30,013 nucleotides of DNA from JBEKVE01 sp049514335 (GCA_049514335.1 JBEKVE010000029.1:1-30013), one strand, 5' to 3'. Shown: positions 21,657 through 29,199, counted from the stretch's first letter. Translations and numbers: made by a program. The notes: generated from the letters alone by a model not told the origin.

Positions 21657-23416
21657 GTTCCGGGGGCGGGCGCGGGCCCGGGTCCGGCACCGGGTCCGGC
21701 AGCGGGTCCGGTGTCGGGCTCCGCCCCCGACGCGGGCCGCAGGGCAGCGACCGCCTCGTCCACGGTGTCGAAGATGTGGTCGCGGCCGATGCGGTCGAGC
21801 AGACCGCTGCGCTCGAGGCTCCGGGGGGCGCCCGCTATGGCCCGGGCCACGCCCAGGACGATGCCGGCACGATGTTGCTCGTCCAGGAGCGTGAGCACGG
21901 TGCGCGTCCCGGTGAAGTCGATGTCGCCCATGGCGTCGCCGTCGAGGATGAGGACGTGGGGGGGAGTGGGCGCGTCGGCGAGCACCTTCTCGACCTGGAT
22001 CCGGAACCGATCAGCGTTGGCGTAGTACAGGGGAGCCATGAGTTGGAGGACCACGACTCCTGGCACCTGCTCGGGCTGCAGGCGGTGGCTGAGGGGGACC
22101 CAACTGGTCGTCCCCCGGATCTTGCCCAGCACGAGCACCGGGGGCCGGGCCGACCGCCGCGTGCGGTCGAGGATGGCGAGGCCCACCGCCACGCCGATCC
22201 CCTGCTCGACGCCGATAAAGGCCACGGTGAGCAGCGTCACGAGGGCCAGGCCGAACTCGAAGAGGTCGAAGCGCAGTACCGCCAGCAGGTCGTGCACCCG
22301 GAAGATGCGCGTCGCCACGTAGACGAGGATGGCCGCCAGCGTGGCCAGAGGGACGTCGGTGAGCAGCCCGGCGGCAGGAATGAGGAGGATCACCCCGCCC
22401 GCCGCCGCCAGCCCCGCCAGCTGCGTGCGGCCGCCGGCGGACGCCACGGCCGCGGTCCGGGCCGGGCTGGCGTCGGTGGCGAAGGCACCGCACAGCCCGG
22501 CCAGCACCCCTCCGGCCCCCACCCCGACGAAGTCGCGGTTGACGTCGACGTCGTAGCCGCCTTGGGCGGCGAAGGCCCGCGTCGTGGCCGCTGTCTGGCT
22601 CAGGACCACCAGTGCCACGACGCCGGCGAGCGGGAAGAGCTGGGCCACCGACGTCCACGACACGCCCGACACACCGATGTGGGGCGCGCCGTGGGCGACG
22701 GTACCGAGGACCGACACGCCGTGCGTCTTCAGACCCGTGAGGGCCACGATCACGGTCGATCCGACCATGCCGAAGAGGGCACCGGGAAGCTTCCGGTCGA
22801 TGCGTTCGGCCGTGACCACCACGAGGAAGACCGCCACGCCGATGCCGAGCGTCCACCCGTTGGTGTCCCGCAGGTGCTGGGCCGCGGACGCCAGACGGTG
22901 GGCGGTGGAACCCGACGCGGATGCGATGCCGAGGAGGTCGGGGAGCTGGTGCACGATGATGATGATGGCGACGCCGGCGAGGAACCCGGTGATGATGGGC
23001 GCCGAAAGGAAATCGGCGATCCAACCCATGCGCAGCACCCCTACCAGGAGCACGATCACGCCCACCATGACCGCGAGCAGTGACACGAGCGAGACGTAGT
23101 GGGCGGACGCCGTGGGGGCGAGGTGGGCGATGCCGGTGGCGAACAGCGGGGCGATGGTGGAGTCCGCCCCCACCGACAGCTGCGGGCTCGACCCGAGCAC
23201 GGCGATGGCCAAGGTGCCGGCGATGAAGGTGTAGAGGCCGGTGATGGGGGGCATCCCGGCCAGGCGTGAGGTTGCGAGCTGCTCGGGGACGGCGATCACC
23301 AGGAGCGTGATACAGGCGAGCACGTCGGGCCCGATCGACGTGCGCCCGTAGCCGCGCAGCGAGTGGAGCACGGGGAGCGCCCGCCACCGAGGTGACGGCG
23401 TCGGCGAGGCGATCAT
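21653..23416 (-). CDS. SulP-family anion transporter with STAS domain
   Basis: 587 residues. An N-terminal transport domain of about 400 residues starts with GYGRTSIGPDVLACITLLVIAVPEQLATSRLAGMPPITGLYTFIAGTLAIAVLGSSPQLSVGADST, the classical SulP signature. A STAS domain follows at about 440-560 (VPGVVVLQLMAPLYYANADRF and HVLILDGDAMGDIDFTGTRT). Members carry sulfate, bicarbonate or other anions. The last 25 residues are a Gly/Pro/Ala tail not typical of the family, encoded by repeats of CGGGTCCGG. ATG 23416 has a GGAAGGGGG stretch upstream. It follows DUF503 after 31 bases and overlaps the MFS gene, whose start sits in its stop. Confidence 0.92.
   Translation of the reverse strand: MIASPTPSPRWRALPVLHSLRGYGRTSIGPDVLACITLLVIAVPEQLATSRLAGMPPITGLYTFIAGTLAIAVLGSSPQLSVGADSTIAPLFATGIAHLAPTASAHYVSLVSLLAVMVGVIVLLVGVLRMGWIADFLSAPIITGFLAGVAIIIIVHQLPDLLGIASASGSTAHRLASAAQHLRDTNGWTLGIGVAVFLVVVTAERIDRKLPGALFGMVGSTVIVALTGLKTHGVSVLGTVAHGAPHIGVSGVSWTSVAQLFPLAGVVALVVLSQTAATTRAFAAQGGYDVDVNRDFVGVGAGGVLAGLCGAFATDASPARTAAVASAGGRTQLAGLAAAGGVILLIPAAGLLTDVPLATLAAILVYVATRIFRVHDLLAVLRFDLFEFGLALVTLLTVAFIGVEQGIGVAVGLAILDRTRRSARPPVLVLGKIRGTTSWVPLSHRLQPEQVPGVVVLQLMAPLYYANADRFRIQVEKVLADAPTPPHVLILDGDAMGDIDFTGTRTVLTLLDEQHRAGIVLGVARAIAGAPRSLERSGLLDRIGRDHIFDTVDEAVAALRPASGAEPDTGPAAGPGAGPGPAPAPGT
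21675..21722 (-). repeat. Short repeats encoding the Gly/Pro/Ala tail of SulP
   Basis: Near-copies of CGGGTCCGG occur four times at intervals of about 12 bases on the plus strand and encode the repetitive PAAGPGAGPGPAP end of the transporter. The array sits directly before the MFS start codon. Confidence 0.6.
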
Positions 23417-23447
23417 CGGGTGCTTCCCCCTTCCGCCGGCCGGGAGG

Positions 23448-23747
23448 TCACGGGTCGGTGTCGAGCCAGTGTCGCGCGCTCGAGACCACCTCGACCTCGG
23501 GATGCGACCACACGAAGCGCTCCACCCGGTCGAGGACCTCCTCGACGCGGCCGGCGGAGGGTGCCACGTAGCTGAAGGCGATCCCCGCCTGCTGCCAGCG
23601 GTCGTGGTGGGCGACCTCCGAGGCCGAGACGCCGAAGCGGTGCCGGACCGTCTCCACGATGTGGCGCACCACTGCCCGCTTGGCCTTGAGCGAGGCGCTC
23701 TCCCCGATGTGCAGCTCCATTTCCAGGGCGCCCACGTGCAGGCTCAC
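23448..23747 (-). CDS. DUF503 protein (YlxP-like)
   Basis: 99 residues, the usual size. SLHVGALEMELHIGESASLKAKRAVVRHIVETVRHRFGVSASEVAHHDRWQQAGIAFSYVAP is the DUF503 pattern of a small alpha/beta protein with a conserved SLKxKR motif. Family members are often found beside ribosome-assembly genes, but here it sits between a phosphoesterase and a transporter. The role is unknown. The start is GTG 23747, whose last two bases are shared with the TGA of the phosphoesterase gene (GTGA), so the longer in-frame opening upstream is not coding. 31 bases before SulP. Confidence 0.9.
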   Translation of the reverse strand: MSLHVGALEMELHIGESASLKAKRAVVRHIVETVRHRFGVSASEVAHHDRWQQAGIAFSYVAPSAGRVEEVLDRVERFVWSHPEVEVVSSARHWLDTDP

Positions 23748-24832
23748 GGCGTGGTGGACCAGAACGACGACATGGGGGCGGTCGACGCGTCGGCGGCGGC
23801 CCCGAGCAGCGGCAGGTCGAAGGCGTCCTCGACGGTGCGCAGCAGCGAGTAGTGGTCGAGCGGCGTCGACACCTGCAGGCCCGGGCGCAGGGTGGGCGCG
23901 ATCACCAGGGTGAGCACGTTTCCGCCCCCGGCGTCGGATGTGACGGCCCCTGTGGCGGGGTCGATGCCGGCGTTGTCGGACCCTTCGTCCCACGTGACCA
24001 CGAGCGCGCCGCCATCGGCCCACGCCGGACTGGCGGTGACGGTGGCCACGAAGCTCTGCAACCACGTGCCACTCGTTTCCACGCTGCAGTTGTGGCCGTC
24101 GTCGCACAGGTTGGGCGTCACCCACACGAGGCGGGGCACGGCCGCGGCGGGCGCACCGGGAGCGAGCAGCGACGTGAGCGCGCCGAGCGGTTGGATGTGG
24201 GCGCACACGGCAGGCACGGATCGCACGTCGGCGAAGTAGGCGAAGGGGTCGTGCTTCTCGGCGTAGAGCCCGTTGGCCGACTGGGGGCCCAAGAAGCACG
24301 GGGAGGGCAGGTCCTCCATGTACGCCCCCCAGCTGATCCCGGCGGCCGACAGCTGGGCACCGAGGTCGGGGCCGGGCTGGTCGCAGCCGGTGCAGTCCGA
24401 CGTCACCCCCCAGGTGGAGCCCGACACCATGGCCAGGTAGTTGGGCAGGCTGGGATGCGCCACGGCGTACCAGTCGTTGGCTTCGGCGTAGCGGTGGGCC
24501 AATGCGGCGATGGTGGGTGCCGACAACGCCCCCTGCCGCTCCTCGTTCTCCATCACCACCACGAACAGGTGCGCGAAGGCCGGGATCCCCTCGCGCCCGG
24601 TGGGCACCGTCGAAGTGGGCACCGTCGAAGAGGTCGAGGATGTGCCGGGGACCGCCGTCGCCGGCGCCGACGGGGAAGGGCGCGACGAGGGGGACGACGC
24701 ACGCGGTGTCGAGGGCGTACCCGGGTGCCCGGCGCCGGCATGTCGAGCGCCCCCACACGCCGCCAGACCCGACGCGCACAGCACGGCGGCGACGGCTGCC
24801 ACCCGCACGACGGACCGGTGAGGAGCGGACAC
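23744..24832 (-). CDS. Phosphoesterase-family lipoprotein (acid phosphatase/phospholipase C-like)
   Basis: 362 residues from GTG 24832. A lipoprotein signal (VVRVAAVAAVLCASGLAAC, lipobox LAAC, Cys26) is followed by a Pro/Ser/Thr linker of about 45 residues. The alkaline-phosphatase-fold domain of the PF04185 type comes next: FAHLFVVVMENEERQG (metal-binding start), AVAHPSLPNYLAMVSGSTWG, and ALVVTWDEGSDNAG, then the closing helix YSLLRTVEDAFDLP. About eight cysteines in the mature part suggest disulfides and an extracytoplasmic location. Members cleave phosphate mono- or diesters, for example on phospholipids. TAGCGT lies eight bases before GTG 24832, so the gene is probably leaderless. It heads a four-gene run with DUF503, SulP and MFS. 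Confidence 0.85.
   Translation of the reverse strand: MSAPHRSVVRVAAVAAVLCASGLAACGGARHAGAGHPGTPSTPRASSPSSRPSPSAPATAVPGTSSTSSTVPTSTVPTGREGIPAFAHLFVVVMENEERQGALSAPTIAALAHRYAEANDWYAVAHPSLPNYLAMVSGSTWGVTSDCTGCDQPGPDLGAQLSAAGISWGAYMEDLPSPCFLGPQSANGLYAEKHDPFAYFADVRSVPAVCAHIQPLGALTSLLAPGAPAAAVPRLVWVTPNLCDDGHNCSVETSGTWLQSFVATVTASPAWADGGALVVTWDEGSDNAGIDPATGAVTSDAGGGNVLTLVIAPTLRPGLQVSTPLDHYSLLRTVEDAFDLPLLGAAADASTAPMSSFWSTTP
24600..24629 (-). repeat. Perfect 15-bp tandem duplication in the phosphoesterase linker
   Basis: GTGGGCACCGTCGAA occurs twice in a row on the plus strand. It encodes a repeated TSTVP unit in the linker between lipid anchor and catalytic domain, where length variation would be tolerated. 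Confidence 0.85.
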
Positions 24833-24840
24833 GCTCGTCG

Positions 24841-24846
24841 ACGCTA
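24841..24846 (-). promoter_or_regulatory. -10 element, leaderless start of the phosphoesterase operon
   Basis: The minus strand reads TAGCGT, then eight bases, then GTG 24832. There is no ribosome site. It fixes the start of the lipoprotein gene. Confidence 0.42.
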
Positions 24847-24871
24847 CCGGGGACGCCCAGGTCGCCACTGC

Positions 24872-24877
24872 TACGGT
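24872..24877 (+). promoter_or_regulatory. -10 element upstream of the GMC oxidoreductase unit
   Basis: TACGGT followed by seven bases and a GTG at 24885 that opens a 22-codon reading frame. It is divergent from the phosphoesterase promoter 26 bases away, so the two -10 elements may share one regulator-binding region. Confidence 0.42.
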
Positions 24878-24884
24878 GACGCCG

Positions 24885-24953
24885 GTGTCAGGGAACGGGG
24901 TGGTTTCGAGGTGCGTCGGGGGCCGTCCGGCCCATGTCGGTGGAGCGGCCTGA
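24885..24953 (+). CDS. Possible leaderless 22-codon leader peptide
   Basis: GTG 24885 lies seven bases after TACGGT, exactly where a leaderless start would be. The frame runs for 22 codons and its TGA shares one base with the ATG of the next gene (TGATG at 24951-24955). The peptide begins MSGNGVVSRC and has no repeated regulatory residues. It could couple translation of the oxidoreductase unit to its own. Against this, the next gene has its own GGTGGAG ribosome site. Not a recognised family. Confidence 0.35.
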   Translation: MSGNGVVSRCVGGRPAHVGGAA

Positions 24954-25513
24954 TGCCGCTGTGGCTCACCGAGGGGGAGTACCGCATCCTCGAGGCGGCG
25001 TGCGACCGGCTCATCCCCGGCGACGACACCGCCGGCGCGGTGGCGGCGGGCGCGCCTGACTACATCGACGGCCTGCTCGGGGCGTTCCTCGTCGACCCGC
25101 CCCGCATCTGGGCCGGCGGCCCGACGTCGGGACGGTTCGGCGGCGAGGCCGCCTTCGGCCGCTTTCACCGGCTGACCTCGTTCGACGAGCTGGCGTGGCG
25201 CACGCGCATCGAGGGGTCAAAGGGGATGCCCGAACGTGAGTTCAACGGTCCCGTGCGCGGCCTGCAGGACGTCTACCGCGCCGGTCTGGCCCAGCTCGGG
25301 CGGGGGTTCTGCGACCTCGGGCCCGAGCAGCAGGACCAGGCGCTCGCCGCCGCCGCCGAGTTCACCGAGATCCTCTACGAGCACTGCTGCGAGGGGATGT
25401 ACGGCGCGCCGGAGTACGGCGGCAACCGCGACGGCGTCGGGTGGGAGAACGTGGGGTTCCCCGGTGACGTCCAGCCCCGGGGCTTCACCGACGCCGAGGT
25501 GGCGGGACCGTGA
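24953..25513 (+). CDS. Gluconate 2-dehydrogenase subunit 3-like small subunit
   Basis: 186 residues. LTEGEYRILEAACDRLIPGDDTAGAVAAGAPDYIDGLLGA is the typical opening of the subunit-3 family (PF13618), followed by a helical body (LAQLGRGFCDLGPEQQDQALAAAAEF) and the conserved end EGMYGAPEYGGNRDGVGWENVGFPGDVQPRGF. In known complexes this subunit escorts and supports the flavin-containing large subunit. Usually it carries a Tat signal; none is present here, so this complex may be cytoplasmic. ATG 24953 has GGTGGAG seven bases upstream. The stop overlaps the GTG of the large-subunit gene (GTGA), making strong translational coupling. Confidence 0.88.
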   Translation: MPLWLTEGEYRILEAACDRLIPGDDTAGAVAAGAPDYIDGLLGAFLVDPPRIWAGGPTSGRFGGEAAFGRFHRLTSFDELAWRTRIEGSKGMPEREFNGPVRGLQDVYRAGLAQLGRGFCDLGPEQQDQALAAAAEFTEILYEHCCEGMYGAPEYGGNRDGVGWENVGFPGDVQPRGFTDAEVAGP

Positions 25514-27177
25514 CGGTCGACGCCGTCATCGTGGGCTCGGGGCCGGGGGGCGCGACCGTCGCCGACGTCCTCACCCGGGCGGGTTGGTCGGTGGTGATCG
25601 TGGAGAAGGGGCGCAACCACCTTCTCGATCCCGACGACCTGACCCGGCCGGCCGCGGACTACTCCAACGACGAGATCAAGTTCCTGAACCGGCACTTCCT
25701 CGGGCCGGACCCGCTCGTCGAGCCCCGCACCTTCCGCCGGGGCGAGGAGGACGGCGACCACATGCACGTGGGCGAGGTGAACTCCATCCCCACCACGGTG
25801 GGCGGGGGTGGCACGCACGCCGACGGCAAGGTGCCGCGCTTTCGCGACGAGGACTTCGCCCTGCACAGTGTGCACGGGCCAGTGCCCGGCGCCGAAGTGG
25901 CCGACTGGCCGCTGTCCTATGACGACCTCGAGCCGTTCTACGCCGAGGCGGAACGCTCGGTGGGCGTGGCCGGCGACGCCGAGGCCAACCCCTTCGCGGC
26001 GTGGCGGTCGGGGCCCTACCCGATGCCCCCCGGGGCCCCCATGTACGGCGCCACGCTGTCGTCGGCGTCGGCCGAGCGGTTGGGACTGCACCCCTACGCC
26101 GCCCCGACGGCGGCGAACTCCGTCCCCTACGACGGCAGGCCGGCATGCAACAACTGCGGGTTCTGCGCCTTCTTCGGCTGTCCCATCCACGCCAAGGGCG
26201 ACCCCATCGCCATGCTGCGGCGGGCCATGGCTTCGGGGAACGCCGAGCTTCTGTCCGAGACGTTCGTGACCCGCGTGCGAACCGACGGCCGGCGCGCCAC
26301 GGGGGTTGAGGTGATCGGTCCCGACGGCACCCGGCGCGACATCGCCGCCCGCCACGTGGTCATCGCCGCCGGCGCCATCGAGACACCCCGGTTGCTGCTG
26401 CTGTCGGACATCGACCATCCGCTCGTGGGCCGCTACCTCATGGTGCACTTCCAGACCTTCGTCATCGGGGTCATGCCCGAGCGCATGCACACCCACAAGG
26501 GCCGGGCCGTCACCCACGTGCACGACGACGCCGTCATCGTCGACGACGCCGCCCGGATGGCGGCGCGCCAGGCCGGGCTGCCGTGGATCCGCGGCGGCCT
26601 GGTGGAGCACGGCGGCCCGCACCTGCCCATCATGGAGGCCAAGCTCTATCCCTGGGGAGCGCGCCACAAGATGCTCATGCGCTCCTCGCCCATGCGCGAC
26701 CGGATGTGGGCCTTCACCATGCAGGGCGAGGACCTCCCGCAGGCCACCAACCGCGTCGACCTCGACCCCACCGTGCGCGACGTGCGGGGGTTCCCCGTGG
26801 CACGGGTGACCTACCGGCCGCACCGCCACGAGCTCGTGGCTTCGGCCCACCACGCGCCGGTGCTCGTGCGCGTGCTCGAGGGCATGGGGGCGACCTGGAC
26901 CATGACGGCCACCTCACCCTCGGTCGAGGTGCAGGAGGGGGACCACAGGGGCACAGCGGGCCTCGTGCCCATGAGCCGCCACGTCATGGGGACGACGCGC
27001 ATGGGACGCGACCCGAGCACCTCGGTGGTCGACGCCTACGGGCGCATGCACGGCCTCGACAACGTGGTGGTGGCCGACTCGTCGGTCTTCGTCACCTCGG
27101 CCGGATACGGGCCCACGCTGACGTTGGTGGCGTTGGCGGCACGGGCGGCCAGCGCCATGGTCGACGCAGCGCCCTGA
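25510..27177 (+). CDS. GMC-family FAD oxidoreductase, large subunit
   Basis: 555 residues. FAD-binding Rossmann motif VIVGSGPGGATVADVL (residues 6-21), then the GMC motif around TTVGGGGTHADGKVPRF. A cysteine cluster reads ACNNCGFCAFFGCPIHAK (Cys213, 216, 219, 224), which may hold an iron-sulfur centre as in membrane FAD-dependent sugar dehydrogenases. The C-terminal catalytic block SRHVMGTTRMG supplies His491. The next active-site motif reads SVFVTSAGYGPTLTLVALA; most relatives have N-P-T here, but this protein has Gly534. It should oxidise an alcohol or sugar hydroxyl and pass electrons onward. The GTG start at 25510 overlaps the small-subunit stop. The gene ends 16 bases before the convergent hydrolase gene. 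Confidence 0.9.
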   Translation: MTVDAVIVGSGPGGATVADVLTRAGWSVVIVEKGRNHLLDPDDLTRPAADYSNDEIKFLNRHFLGPDPLVEPRTFRRGEEDGDHMHVGEVNSIPTTVGGGGTHADGKVPRFRDEDFALHSVHGPVPGAEVADWPLSYDDLEPFYAEAERSVGVAGDAEANPFAAWRSGPYPMPPGAPMYGATLSSASAERLGLHPYAAPTAANSVPYDGRPACNNCGFCAFFGCPIHAKGDPIAMLRRAMASGNAELLSETFVTRVRTDGRRATGVEVIGPDGTRRDIAARHVVIAAGAIETPRLLLLSDIDHPLVGRYLMVHFQTFVIGVMPERMHTHKGRAVTHVHDDAVIVDDAARMAARQAGLPWIRGGLVEHGGPHLPIMEAKLYPWGARHKMLMRSSPMRDRMWAFTMQGEDLPQATNRVDLDPTVRDVRGFPVARVTYRPHRHELVASAHHAPVLVRVLEGMGATWTMTATSPSVEVQEGDHRGTAGLVPMSRHVMGTTRMGRDPSTSVVDAYGRMHGLDNVVVADSSVFVTSAGYGPTLTLVALAARAASAMVDAAP

Positions 27178-27193
27178 CGGCGCGGCGCGGCGC

Positions 27194-27928
27194 TCACACC
27201 GTGAGGTGTGAGGCCAGGAAGGCCCCGCTCGCCTCGAACTCCTCGGCGGGGACCTCGGCGTGCATGCCGGGGTGGGCGTGGAGGCGCTTGTCGGTGCTGT
27301 CGAGGGACTCGAACAGCTCGAAGGAGCGTTCACGGTCGAACAGCTCGTCGTCCCACTGCACGAGATAGAGCACGGGGCAGTGCACGTTCGCGGTGTCGGC
27401 CGCGAACCGCTGTCGGGTCGGCCCGGCGATGCCCATGAGGCCGAGCACGGCCACCGCGATCCGGGGCTCGGCCGCCGTCAGGGGCAGGCCGAAGATCGTC
27501 CCCATGGACAGGCCCCAGTACCCACAGTGCCCGTCGGAAACCTCGGGCAGGGCTTGGACGTCGTCGAGGGTGGCGCGCCAGTCGGCCACCATCTCGTCGA
27601 TGAGGTCGTCCTGCGCCGACCACACCTGGGCGAAGTCGAGGAACGCCAGGTTCGAGTCGCGGCCGCCGTCGGCGCGCCGGTCGCCGTGGACCGGACCGTC
27701 GATGGCCACGGCGGCGAGGTCGTGGTGGCGCACCAGGCGCCGGGCCAGGGCCACGATGTAGTCCTCGCTCTTCGAGCCCGACGCCCCGTGGCCCAGCATG
27801 ACGACGGGGCGGGGACTGGTCGACTCCTCCGCCGTCCACAGCAACCCTGGGACGCAGTGCCCGGCGCGCTCCACGTCGATGCGACGTTGGCGCACGCCCC
27901 GGGAGACAACCTCGTCGACGACGCGCAC
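27194..27928 (-). CDS. Alpha/beta hydrolase (dienelactone hydrolase-like)
   Basis: 244 residues. The oxyanion strand PVVMLGHGASGSK, the nucleophile elbow GLSMGT (Ser141), an acidic pair in LVQWDDELF (Asp193/194) and the histidine in HPGMHAEVP (His223) form a complete triad. The loop AIDGPVHGDR after strand 4 resembles the BAAT/DLH-like peptidase-type hydrolases. The substrate is unknown. Cytoplasmic. The GTG at 27928 is preceded by TACGCT seven bases upstream without a ribosome site, so it is probably leaderless and has its own promoter. It follows the second acyl-CoA dehydrogenase with a 59-base gap, so it may also be read through from that promoter. Confidence 0.87.
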   Translation of the reverse strand: MRVVDEVVSRGVRQRRIDVERAGHCVPGLLWTAEESTSPRPVVMLGHGASGSKSEDYIVALARRLVRHHDLAAVAIDGPVHGDRRADGGRDSNLAFLDFAQVWSAQDDLIDEMVADWRATLDDVQALPEVSDGHCGYWGLSMGTIFGLPLTAAEPRIAVAVLGLMGIAGPTRQRFAADTANVHCPVLYLVQWDDELFDRERSFELFESLDSTDKRLHAHPGMHAEVPAEEFEASGAFLASHLTV

Positions 27929-27935
27929 GGTGGCG

Positions 27936-27941
27936 AGCGTA
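27936..27941 (-). promoter_or_regulatory. -10 element, leaderless start of hydrolase 27928
   Basis: The minus strand reads TACGCT, then seven bases, then GTG 27928. There is no ribosome site. Confidence 0.42.
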
Positions 27942-27987
27942 GCGGTCGACCCTGAGCGGTGCCCCGCGGGTGCGGGGGTGGGCCTGC

Positions 27988-29193
27988 TCAGTTGCGGGGG
28001 ATCTGCGCCCAGGGCAGGTCCTTGTCCTGGCGGGGCTCGCCCGGCAGGCCGAGGACTCGCTCACCCAGGATGTTGCGCATGATCTCGGACGTGCCGCCCT
28101 CGATCGAGTTGGCGCGCGAGCGCAGGAAGGTGTGCCGGACGTCGGACCCTCCGGAGAACGTGGCCCGGTCGGGGCGGCGCATCTCGTAGTGGGTCGGGTA
28201 GAGGGTGCCCTCCATGCCGAGCAGGTCCACGCACAGCTCGTACACGCGCTTGTTGAGCTCCGCCCCGGTGAGCTTGGCCACGGACCCCTCGGGCCCCGGC
28301 GTCCCGGCGCGGCGCATGGCGCGCGCTCGCATGTTGGTGAGACGGGCGACCTCGGCCTCCACCCACAGCGCCATGAGGCGGTCACGTTGGGCGCTCGTGC
28401 GGCGCGGCATGTCCCGCCAGATGCGCACGGCCTCGTGGATGACACCGGAGCTGCGGGCCGGCACGCCACCGCCGATGGCAACCCGCTCGTTCATGAGGGT
28501 GGTGGTGGCCACCCGCCACCCGGCCCCCACGGCGTCGAGGCGCTGGGTGTCGGGGATGCGCACGTCGGTGAAGAAGACCTCGTTGAACTCGGCGTCGCCG
28601 GTGATCTGGCGCAGGGGCCGGACGTCGACACCGGGAGCGTGCATGTCGACGATGAAGTAGGTGAGCCCACGGTGCTTGGGCACGTCAGGGTCGGTCCGGG
28701 CCACGAGCAGCCCCCAGCGCGCCGTGTGGGCGAGCGTCGTCCACACCTTCTGCCCGTTCACCACCCACTCGTCGCCGTCGCGCACCGCCCGCATGCCCAG
28801 GCCGGCCACATCGGAGCCGGCACCGGGCTCGCTGAAGAGCTGGCACCACACCTCCTCGCACGTGAACAGCGGCCGGAGGTAGCGCAACCGCTGCTCGTCG
28901 GTGCCGTGGGCGAGGATGGTGGGGGCGGCCATGCCGTACCCGATGACGTTGCGGTCGGACTCGTTGGGGGCGCTCGCCCGCCGCAGCTCCGTTTCGACGA
29001 TGGCCTGCAGCCCCGGGCTCATGCCCAGACCGCCCAGGCCTCTGGGGAACGACACCCAGGCCAGTCCGGCGTCGAAGCGGGCCCCGAGGAACTCCTCGGT
29101 CGGCGCGGTGGAGGGATCGAACGTGTCGAGGAGGTCCGCCAGCGCCTGCCGGACGAGCTCTTCGTCGGTGGTGGGGGCCTCGGTCAGTTGCAC
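27988..29193 (-). CDS. Acyl-CoA dehydrogenase (second copy type)
   Basis: 401 residues, normal length. The N-terminal helical domain is followed by EEVWCQLFSEPGAGSDVAG, GDEWVVNGQKVWTTLAH and FNEVFFTDVRIPD, then a C-terminal helical domain with NSIEGGTSEIMRNILGERVLGLPGEP. FAD-dependent oxidation of an acyl-CoA. It shares long stretches with the dehydrogenase at 2290-3543 (for example RTDPDVPKH-GLTYFIVDM), so the two are paralogues, but the N-terminal third differs clearly. As there, the Glu in IEGGTS (E365) sits one residue off the MCAD position. The GTG at 29193 has TAACGT six bases upstream and no ribosome site, so it is probably leaderless. Confidence 0.92.
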   Translation of the reverse strand: MQLTEAPTTDEELVRQALADLLDTFDPSTAPTEEFLGARFDAGLAWVSFPRGLGGLGMSPGLQAIVETELRRASAPNESDRNVIGYGMAAPTILAHGTDEQRLRYLRPLFTCEEVWCQLFSEPGAGSDVAGLGMRAVRDGDEWVVNGQKVWTTLAHTARWGLLVARTDPDVPKHRGLTYFIVDMHAPGVDVRPLRQITGDAEFNEVFFTDVRIPDTQRLDAVGAGWRVATTTLMNERVAIGGGVPARSSGVIHEAVRIWRDMPRRTSAQRDRLMALWVEAEVARLTNMRARAMRRAGTPGPEGSVAKLTGAELNKRVYELCVDLLGMEGTLYPTHYEMRRPDRATFSGGSDVRHTFLRSRANSIEGGTSEIMRNILGERVLGLPGEPRQDKDLPWAQIPRN

Positions 29194-29199
29194 GGCCCC

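Noticed and set aside
23852..24952. Plus-strand open frame running into the small-subunit gene
   Set aside because: It lies opposite the phosphoesterase gene and its translation is Arg/Gly-rich without motifs; the family similarity starts at ATG 24953.
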